From positions 1-7,743 of the forward strand of contig JANWJO010000005.1 in assembly GCA_025449435.1 (NCBI GenBank): a DNA stretch of 7,743 nucleotides, read 5' to 3'. This DNA is from Chloroflexota bacterium. Its GTDB lineage: Bacteria > Chloroflexota > UBA4733. Numbering within the stretch: the stretch's first letter is position 1; every line of letters begins with the position of its first letter. Shown piece after piece: positions 1 through 5,718 of this stretch. The notes beneath the pieces were generated by a model that saw only the letters and a list, made by a program, of their open reading frames with translations, was not told the origin of the DNA and searched no databases. A program made the position numbers and the translations under genes.

Positions 1-1133
1 ACAGGAGTAGGGGGAAGCCCATGCACACCACTCATAGGAGCATCAGGACGTACAGTGTTCACATCAGGCCGGGGTTGAGGTGTATAGGGAGCATCAGGTC
101 GAGCGCCAGCTACCGCAGGGATACCACGCACCCCACCCATTGGCGCATCAGGTCGAGCGCCAACTGGGAATAAGCTTCGACTGAGATCACCTAAATCGAC
201 ACGTGGCCCAAACGCGCTACTATCTTCCTGCGGCACCGCAACTGAATCGGACTCAGATGAAATGCTACCCGGCCCCCCGACAGCCGCCCCCGCAACATCG
301 TAAGAGCCGGGAGGTTTACCTGCCGCTTCGGGGTGCCGCCCGAGAAACTCCCCTAGCCCCGCCGTATCGTCCAATGATGCGACCTGCACGTCTTGATCAG
401 TAGGTGCAGCCTGCGAAGTTTTCGCTGGCTCAGCTTTGGGCTTCTCCCCTTCTTTTTCAGGAGAGACAATGGTGGTGACCGCTGGCTTGCCGTCTGGCGT
501 GGTTGGCTCGGCGGCTGTAGTTGTAGTCGCTGGCTTCCCACTCGACCAGCTAATCGGTACGCCCGTCGCCTTGACCGAGTTCACCCAGTCTCCCCACCCT
601 TTCTTGGATGCCCGATCAAGCGCGTAATCAACCGCTTTGAAACGCGATTCTTGACTGTGATCAGTTCTCAGGTCGATACCGGTGTCACGCTTAAAATCGT
701 CTCCCATGCCAGCATGCGGCATGGCAGTGTTCATACCGCCGAAGTGAAACTGGAAGTCACCAAACGACGAACCTCCATCACCCTTCATATTGGTGCCGCC
801 GCCGCTCTCCTGCCGCCAGATCGCCAAGGCTTCTTCGGGGTTCTTGCCGTGATCCTGCGACCACTTGATAATGTGGTCGCGCATCTCCGTATCTTCGCCC
901 TTACTTGGGGCGCTACCGCCATAATACCCTTCCTTGAAGCCGCCCTTACCAGCGCCAAAAACGCCATTGGCGTATGGGTTGTTCGCAGTAGCAAGCTGAT
1001 CCAGCCGCGCCCAGTGCGCTTCCAGCGCCTCATTGTGGCGCTTGTCTTCGGACAGCTTCATCATAGCTGCGAAAGCTTCAGCAAACCCCTTGCTGAAACC
1101 CCCCCAGTCTGCGCTTCTGCTACGATAGACCAT
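1..1133 (-). CDS. Putative virion-associated lytic transglycosylase/lysozyme-like protein, 3' end outside window
   Basis: This frame is open from an ATG at 1133 to the window edge (377 codons, no stop), so the C terminus is missing. The start has GGAG 6 nt upstream and lies 18 nt after the previous stop. Residues 1-80 have no recognised domain. Residues 83-195 look like a lysozyme-fold peptidoglycan hydrolase: helix with IWRQESGGG, where Glu109 is the likely catalytic acid, then GDGGSSFGDFQFHFGG (118-133), which matches the Ser-Phe-Gly-x-x-Gln pattern of SLT-type and phage lysozyme domains, then a GMGDDFKRDTG segment and the helix RFKAVDYALDRASKKGWGDW (164-183). From about residue 196 the chain is a Thr/Pro/Glu/Lys-rich linker, ending in RPDAP repeats. 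There is no signal peptide, which fits a hydrolase carried in the virion and used at entry rather than a secreted endolysin. Gene order after an ejection-type protein supports this. The family call rests on motifs alone; an endolysin-like role is possible. Confidence 0.75.
   Translation of the reverse strand, partial: MVYRSRSADWGGFSKGFAEAFAAMMKLSEDKRHNEALEAHWARLDQLATANNPYANGVFGAGKGGFKEGYYGGSAPSKGEDTEMRDHIIKWSQDHGKNPEEALAIWRQESGGGTNMKGDGGSSFGDFQFHFGGMNTAMPHAGMGDDFKRDTGIDLRTDHSQESRFKAVDYALDRASKKGWGDWVNSVKATGVPISWSSGKPATTTTAAEPTTPDGKPAVTTIVSPEKEGEKPKAEPAKTSQAAPTDQDVQVASLDDTAGLGEFLGRHPEAAGKPPGSYDVAGAAVGGPGSISSESDSVAVPQEDSSAFGPRVDLGDLSRSLFPVGARPDAPMGGVRGIPAVAGARPDAPYTPQPRPDVNTVRPDAPMSGVHGLPPTP
12..161 (-). 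repeat. RPDAP repeat region in the transglycosylase-like protein
   Basis: Residues 325-374 of the 1-1133 protein hold RPDAP at 327-331, 345-349 and 362-366, plus a diverged RPDV at 355-358. Two copies extend into a longer unit, RPDAPMGGVRGIP and RPDAPMSGVHGLP. On the plus strand the repeat is visible as the 18-mer GCATCAGGTCGAGCGCCA at 91-108 and again at 145-162, with a related GCATCAGGACG at 40-50. Spacings are multiples of three, so copy number can change without breaking the frame. The array may continue past base 1. It is probably a flexible linker or a low-complexity tail. Confidence 0.7.
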
Positions 1134-1151
1134 CCTACTCTCCAGAGTCGC
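1134..1151 (-). promoter_or_regulatory. Start-associated near-palindrome, copy 1 (carries the RBS of the transglycosylase-like gene)
   Basis: The whole 18-nt gap between the stop at 1152-1154 and the ATG at 1133 is this element. On the minus strand it reads GCGACTCTGGAGAGTAGG, with arms ACTCT and AGAGT around a GG centre. The right arm with the centre gives GGAGAG, a good Shine-Dalgarno match, with GGAG 6 nt before the ATG. The other two copies have a single-base centre. Confidence 0.65.
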
Positions 1152-2456
1152 TTATGCGGGCATGCCGGGGATCGCACCCCGCGTAGTCGCCATATGGGCT
1201 GGGCGAGACACAAACGTAGGTTGTTGCGGGATTGCTGGCGTGGGCTCACCGCCCACGTCTTGGCGCTGATCGAATTGCGCTCTCTCCCGCCTAGCCGTAT
1301 CAACCAGCTTCGCCAGTTGTTTCTGCCCGATCCACTCGGCGGCGGCTTTGTCCACTACGTACTCGCCCTTGTTCAACAGCGCATGCACGTCGTCAGTTTG
1401 TTGTCCACCGCTAGGCGACATATAGGATAGCACCGCACCGCCGGTCGTACCATCCGGCGTAGGTTGTACTTCTTGCCCCATCGGTAAACTCTGCGCAGGC
1501 GGTAGAGGTTGGGAAGGGATGCCAGTTGCTCCACCGCCCTGATCTGGGGTGTACTGCGGATCAGTAGGCCCGCCATCGGCATAGCGCTGAACCGGCCCGC
1601 CCTTGGCGATCTTGCCAATGAGCGCCCCGGCAATCGTACCGAAAGCACTACCGAACCCGCTCATGCCCTGCGCGTTAGCCTTGGCAAAATCGGCTTGAGC
1701 CGAGTTGTAACCGTCAACCGCATTGACGTAGGAGTTCATAGCGCCGGTGCCAGCATTGAACAACTGAGACGTAGCCCCAGCACCTACCCCTGTAGCGTTG
1801 ATATTACCAAACGCCGTGCTGCCAGCCCCAGATGCACCCTGAATACCTGCGCTACCTGCTCCCGTCCCAGCTTGGGTTAGACTTCCAGTGGTGTTGACCA
1901 TGCCCCGGCCAGTGTTGATCGCACCCGACTCCAGCCCCATCTTCTGTAGGCGTAAGTTCTGCGCGGCGGTTGTTCCTGCGGCGGCTTCAGCAGCGCCGAT
2001 CATCGGTTGAGCGCTCGTGTACAAACTGGCGAATCTCGGTGCGCCCGGATTGACGCCATAAGCTTTAAGCGTATCAGCGGCGGTGTTGAGCCCGGCCATG
2101 CCCTGCTCGCCAACGCTCGCCATCGCTTCGCCACGAGCTTGAGCAATAGCATCGGGCGAGTCCCAATTTTGAGCTTCGCCAACAAATTTCTCTTCAAGGG
2201 GTTTGTAAACGTCGTTGTATTCCTGCCATTGCGCCTGCGACTCCGCCTGCATCTGTTGGAGCGACTTCGCCAGTTGCGTCGAGTAGTCAATCTGCGCCTG
2301 CTGAGATTTGTCAATGAGGGGCTGCTCTTGCTCCCAAACCTGTTTGGTCCAGTCAAACTGTTTCAAGCCAAGGTCGTACGCCTTGTTGGCAGCATCAGCA
2401 GACGCCATCGCTTGCATCATGCCAGATTGATCTGCGCCGCCGCTATCTTTACCCAT
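1152..2456 (-). CDS. Putative internal virion / DNA-ejection protein
   Basis: A 434-residue protein, ATG start at 2456, stop TAA. Residues 20-100 are charged and Gln-rich and predicted helical or coiled coil (QVWEQEQPLIDKSQQAQIDY onward). Residues 105-175 are Ala-rich helix. Residues 190-240 are Gly/Ala/Thr/Ser-rich low complexity. Residues 267-282 (FGSAFGTIAGALIGKI) are a glycine-zipper-like hydrophobic segment that could insert in a membrane, followed by KGGPVQRYADGG. Residues 348-389 hold a motif common in phage ejection and tape-measure-type proteins, here PSGGQQTDDVHALLNKGEYV followed by a short helix ending LVDTARRE. The C-terminal 45 residues are Pro-rich. The pattern of helical start, Gly/Ala hydrophobic middle and GEYVV motif suggests a protein packed in the head and released into the cell envelope at infection. 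The hydrolase gene directly downstream supports that. The exact function is inferred. Confidence 0.7.
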   Translation of the reverse strand: MGKDSGGADQSGMMQAMASADAANKAYDLGLKQFDWTKQVWEQEQPLIDKSQQAQIDYSTQLAKSLQQMQAESQAQWQEYNDVYKPLEEKFVGEAQNWDSPDAIAQARGEAMASVGEQGMAGLNTAADTLKAYGVNPGAPRFASLYTSAQPMIGAAEAAAGTTAAQNLRLQKMGLESGAINTGRGMVNTTGSLTQAGTGAGSAGIQGASGAGSTAFGNINATGVGAGATSQLFNAGTGAMNSYVNAVDGYNSAQADFAKANAQGMSGFGSAFGTIAGALIGKIAKGGPVQRYADGGPTDPQYTPDQGGGATGIPSQPLPPAQSLPMGQEVQPTPDGTTGGAVLSYMSPSGGQQTDDVHALLNKGEYVVDKAAAEWIGQKQLAKLVDTARRERAQFDQRQDVGGEPTPAIPQQPTFVSRPAHMATTRGAIPGMPA

Positions 2457-2460
2457 CGTG

Positions 2461-2477
2461 CCGACTCTCAGAGTAGG
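2461..2477 (-). promoter_or_regulatory. Start-associated near-palindrome, copy 2 (carries the RBS of the internal virion protein gene)
   Basis: The 22-nt gap 2457-2478 contains CCTACTCTGAGAGTCGG on the minus strand: arms ACTCT and AGAGT around one G, flanked by CC and GG with one T/C-side mismatch pair. The GAGAG of the right arm lies exactly 8 nt before the ATG at 2456. This copy is the reverse complement of copy 3 except for the centre base. Confidence 0.65.
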
Positions 2478-2478
2478 A

Positions 2479-2991
2479 TTACTGCATCATGCCAATCGTA
2501 GGAAGAGTAGCAAGCGGCATCTCAATGCTGTTGGTGCGCTCTGGGGGAGCATAGTCGATGAAGGGCATCCTCATATCCAGCCACCTGCAATCTTTTCTGT
2601 ACATGCTCATCAGGTACATGCCATTGACGCCATCCGGGTAACCAAGCACATCGGGGGACAAATGCTCGATCCTGAAACCCAAATGGAGCGTGTTATTGCG
2701 CGATTTGACGTTGCGTTCCGGCACCAGCCCGATCAGTTTCTTCACCTTGAGTTGGTTAAATGGATAATCAAACGCCAGATAGACCATCGCCTTGTTCACC
2801 CAATGCGGATGAAACCCGGCCATGTGAATGCACACCGATCCAACCCGATACTCGGTGAACAACACGCCACCCATCAACCGGTCGTTATCATTGTAGCGAG
2901 CGATACAATGATGCAACTTTGGTATGAACTCCATCTGCGACGCCATCGCGATCAACTTAATAGCGTGAACGTCATCGACTCTAAACATCAC
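2479..2991 (-). CDS. GNAT-family N-acetyltransferase (phage structural-module type)
   Basis: The protein has 170 residues if it starts at GTG 2991, or 169 at the adjacent ATG 2988. GTG overlaps the preceding gene by 4 nt, and ATG overlaps its TGA by one base; neither has a strong Shine-Dalgarno, so translational coupling is likely. Residues 40-138 carry the acetyl-CoA-binding GNAT core: a strand GGVLFTEYRVGSVCIHMAGF (41-60), FDYPFNQLKVKKLIGLVPER (74-93), then NVKSRNNTLHLGFRIEH (94-110), which matches the conserved Asn-x-x-Ser/Ala...LGF-x-x-E signature, and GMYLMSMYRKDCRWL (124-138), the usual last strand of phage GNATs. The length is ordinary for the family. The substrate cannot be told; such genes occur among tail or ejection genes of podoviruses and may modify a virion or host protein. 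The C terminus (140-170, PERTNSIEMPLATLP) extends beyond the core domain. Confidence 0.82.
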   Translation of the reverse strand: MMFRVDDVHAIKLIAMASQMEFIPKLHHCIARYNDNDRLMGGVLFTEYRVGSVCIHMAGFHPHWVNKAMVYLAFDYPFNQLKVKKLIGLVPERNVKSRNNTLHLGFRIEHLSPDVLGYPDGVNGMYLMSMYRKDCRWLDMRMPFIDYAPPERTNSIEMPLATLPTIGMMQ

Positions 2992-3422
2992 GCAACCCGC
3001 ACCATAAAAACCGAACCGTTCAAATACGCACCGCCTATCTGTACACCCCCCGCAGCGGCGGCGGCGTCGTTAGCAAAATTGGGCGGCAGGGGATTGAACA
3101 CTGGGCTGGCTGCCGACACCACGGGTTGCCACGTCAGCGCGTGTCGTCCATAGGTGTTCGTGTCACTAGGTGCCTCTGCGATCCCCGGTCCCGGTACGCC
3201 CTGCGGCCCGGCTGGCCCGGTTGCGCCTACCAAACCTCCCGCCTTAAGCTGCTCCTGTGTAACAAACACTTGCGCCGCAGACGATGGCGTGAAGTTGGAG
3301 CTAGGGTTCTGAGCGTTCATGATCACCATCGTCAGTGTCTGCCGCATGGCATCCAGCGACGCGCGCATCGACGGCATATCGTTGCCGGGCGACGGGATGC
3401 TAGGGTAAATGCTTTTGCTCAT
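2988..3422 (-). CDS. Small collagen-like phage structural protein
   Basis: A 144-residue protein with ATG at 3422, overlapping the upstream stop by 4 nt (ATGA). AAGG lies 4 nt and AAGGAG 11 nt upstream of the start. Residues 12-40 look helical (MPSMRASLDAMRQTLTMVIM). Residues 66-80 are five Gly-X-Y triplets (GATGPAGPQGVPGPG), a short collagen-like stretch of the kind that trimerises phage fibres. Residues 91-104 (YGRHALTWQPVVSA) and the end GGVQIGGAYLNGSVFMVRVA (125-144) resemble a conserved C-terminal motif of small phage proteins encoded next to tail genes. It has no signal peptide or membrane segment. It is tightly coupled to the genes on both sides, so it is probably made in ratio with the large structural protein. 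A virion or fibre-attachment role is inferred; an assembly accessory role is possible. Confidence 0.72.
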   Translation of the reverse strand: MSKSIYPSIPSPGNDMPSMRASLDAMRQTLTMVIMNAQNPSSNFTPSSAAQVFVTQEQLKAGGLVGATGPAGPQGVPGPGIAEAPSDTNTYGRHALTWQPVVSAASPVFNPLPPNFANDAAAAAGGVQIGGAYLNGSVFMVRVA

Positions 3423-5692
3423 GCGGCCTTCAACTCCTTGATCGAAGATGCTACCTTGAAAAATCGCATCGCGATAATTCCTTCGAACTGAAACTCCCAG
3501 AGTTCTGCCTTGAACCCGCCGGGGATCAGGATCACTTCGCGAGATTGTTGGACTTCCCGCACCACGACTTCATTACCGTCAGCAAAAACCCGTACGATCA
3601 GATATTGTTTGGTGGGATCGTAAATCTGCGCCTGATTGTTGTTTCTCGCACCCAGCGTAAACGTCACCTCGGGCGGCACGTCGAATATGACCGTAAACGC
3701 TTTGAACTGTTGCGGACTAGTAAATCGAAACTTCTTGGTCTTCCACTGCCAAGGTCTAAGTGTCGTCGATCCCGGCACGCCCTGCGCTGGATTCCATTGC
3801 ATCACGGTGCGATTGAGCATAAGCCCAAATATCTGCCCCGACAACTCATCAGAGTAGGCGTTGACGACTTGGGTTGGGAAGCGAATATAAGTGAACGGTA
3901 CGTTCGGCACCACACTATCAAGCACAAAGCCAGAGTAGCCGCCGCCGTCCGAAGCGGGGATCAACGGCCCCTTGATGAACCCAGCATAACTCGATCCGTA
4001 CTTGGCGCTCGCCCACGTCTGCGGCTCCAAGAAAGAGTGGAACTCTTTCTCGTAGATTTCCTGCGTAACGTTAGTTGTGCCACCGGTATTAAGGAGTTGA
4101 ATGCCATTGGGCGATGCATAGTAAGCGCCTTCGCCCGCGCTCACGATGCTCCCTCGCGAGACACAGGGTTCGTTAGCAGTGATCTTGCCAATGGTCATCG
4201 TATCGGGCGTAACGCCAGTCGCAATAAATGGAGAACCCTCGGTCATGATGTTGAGCGAGGTGCCATTGGCGGTCAGCCCAACGATAGGATAATCCACCGT
4301 CAGCGCGTACTGGGGAGGCCACGCATATGGCAGGTAAGCCGCCGAGAACCACACCTCACGTTGATTGGTGAACCCGGCGGCGATGCCATTCGCCATCATC
4401 ACCACACCTTGCAGGCCATCAGGAGGTTTCGAGAAGCCTACCGTGCTTAAAATTAAATGCCCGGTTATGTCAGCATCAAGCGCGCTGTCGGTAATTGTTA
4501 CTGGGCCAAGGGCGTTAATCGGCACCTCGACCACCAAAAAATAGGTCGCATTACCCGACGAATCAGTCACCGTACGATACAAACGATAGTGGCCGGGGCT
4601 CATCGCTCGCCCGGTATTATACCCTGCTGGTGGCGTAGGGATGGTGATCACCCACGGCGATGTACCATCGCCAGACTTGACCGTCACCGGAGATATTTCG
4701 CTCTCTTCGGCAAAGTCGTTAAGGTAGGTGTAACCATACGCCCGAGTCTCTGGCACCGCAGAGATGAACTGGATCGTATCGCCGGTATTGACACCGCCTG
4801 CAACCACCGGATCGGTAAGCGTAACCGTGGTGCCGGTGAGGCTCTTCACCGTGGTGCCGGATCTAATTTGGTTGGAATTGGTGAACTGAAACGTGTCGCC
4901 AATCACCGCTGCATCGATTAAGTTAACAGTCAGCACCACCGTGGTGCCAGTGACGCTCGACACCTTGGTGCCGGGGAAAATCACCGCCGGGTTCGATGTA
5001 CAGATCGCCGTCATCCCGGCGACAATGTTTGCGGTGCCAGAAAACGTCAGTGTTGTCGTCCCCACATCTGCGGCGGCAGTCACTGGAGCCGTAGCCGTAC
5101 GAGTAGTCAGATCGACAGCGTTCATGCCCACCACAACGCCAGTGGTAGACGCAAAGGTTAGACCGCTTGCTCCCACGGCAGTGGGAGCAGTGGTGGCGAT
5201 AACCACCGAAGTTGTCGGCGGAGCAACAGTCGGCGGCACCTTAGGCGCGTCCATGCCCAGAATGTAAGGCGGTAACGGCGGCACGCTTTGCAGCCGGGTG
5301 TAGGTGTTGTACATCGGCCCCGGCGAGGCGACTGGCCAGCTAGGGTTCGCACCCGTAGCATCATAAGAATCGCTAGGGAAAAAGTAATATCGGTTGTAAG
5401 TATCGCCCACCGTAGGGTTGCGGATCGTCGTCATGTAGGGGTCAGGGAACTCTACCCATAACGATCCAGTGTTAGTAAAATCTGGCGGGTTGGCAGTGTT
5501 GCGCGGGATGCGATAGATTTGCTGAGTATCAGCATAGAGCGCTGTGTAAACTTCCTTCGCGGATCGAAACCCGCGAACTTGCCCACGGTAAAGAAAGCAG
5601 TTGTTCGCCAGTTGACCGTTATTATCGGGCAGCAGAAGGCTGTCCCGTAGCGGGAGCATTCCGGCGAAATCGGCCACCATCACCGTGGGCAA
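3419..5692 (-). CDS. Large phage virion structural protein (putative head-tail stabilisation / tail-hub type)
   Basis: A 757-residue beta-rich protein with a TTG start at 5692. In-frame GTG 5683 and ATG 5680 are alternatives, but TTG lies 8 nt after the GAGAG of the upstream palindrome, the same spacing as at the 2456 start. The N terminus (GMLPLRDSLLLPDNNGQLAN, 11-30, then FLYRGQVRGFR) and the central block EVWFSAAYLPYAWPPQYAL (446-464), DYPIVGLTANGTSLNIMTEG (467-486), CVSRGSIVSAGEGAYYASPN (510-529) are typical of large podovirus structural proteins annotated as hypothetical or virion protein and with a layout recalling P22 gp10-like packaged-DNA stabilisers. These blocks suggest a propeller-like fold. 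Residues 315-340 (ETRAYGYTYLNDFAEESEIS) start a fibronectin-like segment. A repeat insert occupies about 160-312. The C-terminal 650-757 is a beta domain. A P22 gp10 homology is not proven; the safest call is virion structural protein. Confidence 0.75.
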   Translation of the reverse strand: MPTVMVADFAGMLPLRDSLLLPDNNGQLANNCFLYRGQVRGFRSAKEVYTALYADTQQIYRIPRNTANPPDFTNTGSLWVEFPDPYMTTIRNPTVGDTYNRYYFFPSDSYDATGANPSWPVASPGPMYNTYTRLQSVPPLPPYILGMDAPKVPPTVAPPTTSVVIATTAPTAVGASGLTFASTTGVVVGMNAVDLTTRTATAPVTAAADVGTTTLTFSGTANIVAGMTAICTSNPAVIFPGTKVSSVTGTTVVLTVNLIDAAVIGDTFQFTNSNQIRSGTTVKSLTGTTVTLTDPVVAGGVNTGDTIQFISAVPETRAYGYTYLNDFAEESEISPVTVKSGDGTSPWVITIPTPPAGYNTGRAMSPGHYRLYRTVTDSSGNATYFLVVEVPINALGPVTITDSALDADITGHLILSTVGFSKPPDGLQGVVMMANGIAAGFTNQREVWFSAAYLPYAWPPQYALTVDYPIVGLTANGTSLNIMTEGSPFIATGVTPDTMTIGKITANEPCVSRGSIVSAGEGAYYASPNGIQLLNTGGTTNVTQEIYEKEFHSFLEPQTWASAKYGSSYAGFIKGPLIPASDGGGYSGFVLDSVVPNVPFTYIRFPTQVVNAYSDELSGQIFGLMLNRTVMQWNPAQGVPGSTTLRPWQWKTKKFRFTSPQQFKAFTVIFDVPPEVTFTLGARNNNQAQIYDPTKQYLIVRVFADGNEVVVREVQQSREVILIPGGFKAELWEFQFEGIIAMRFFKVASSIKELKAA
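4766..5161 (-). repeat. Ser/Thr/Val-rich repeat insert in the large structural protein
   Basis: Two kinds of unit occur. Type A is LTFASTTGVVVGM (residues 178-190, bases 5123-5161) and LTFSGTANIVAGM (215-227, bases 5012-5050). Type B is residues 241-270 (bases 4883-4972) and 279-309 (bases 4766-4858), sharing G-T-x-V-x-S-x-T-G-T-T-V-x-L-T at the start and G-D-T-x-Q-F at the end. In DNA the 37-mers at 4824-4860 and 4938-4974 agree at 32 positions, 114 nt (38 codons) apart, and the 13-mer ACCGTGGTGCCGG occurs at 4824-4836 and 4848-4860. This points to fairly recent duplication of a beta-strand unit like those in phage fibres and bacterial adhesins. Confidence 0.75.
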
Positions 5693-5696
5693 AGAA

Positions 5697-5713
5697 CCTA
5701 CTCTCAGAGTCGG
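5697..5713 (-). promoter_or_regulatory. Start-associated near-palindrome, copy 3 (carries the RBS of the large structural protein gene)
   Basis: The 26-nt gap 5693-5718 contains CCGACTCTGAGAGTAGG on the minus strand: arms ACTCT and AGAGT around one G, with outer CC/GG pairs separated by a G/A mismatch. GAGAG ends 8 nt before the TTG at 5692. It matches copy 1 in orientation and is the inverse of copy 2. Confidence 0.65.
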
Positions 5714-5718
5714 AGAAG

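Noticed and set aside
393..1430. A 345-codon open frame on the plus strand
   Set aside because: It lies opposite two minus-strand genes with clear phage motifs, has no ribosome binding site or recognisable domain, and its Arg/Leu/Pro-rich translation is typical of antisense reading in GC-rich DNA.
2458..3153. A 231-codon open frame on the plus strand
   Set aside because: It is antisense to the GNAT gene and part of the collagen-like gene, both of which have recognisable motifs.
3545..4450. A 301-codon open frame on the plus strand
   Set aside because: It is fully antisense to the conserved centre of the large structural gene, and its His/Arg-rich translation resembles no protein family.
5556..5577. 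Inverted repeat TTCGCGG / CCGCGAA with an 8-base loop
   Set aside because: It is within the conserved VRGFRSAKE coding segment and is short enough to arise by chance from codon choice.
1134..5713. The near-palindromes as transcription terminators
   Set aside because: They have short arms with almost no loop and no T-run on the minus strand, and they sit right at the start of the next gene, so a start-linked role fits better.
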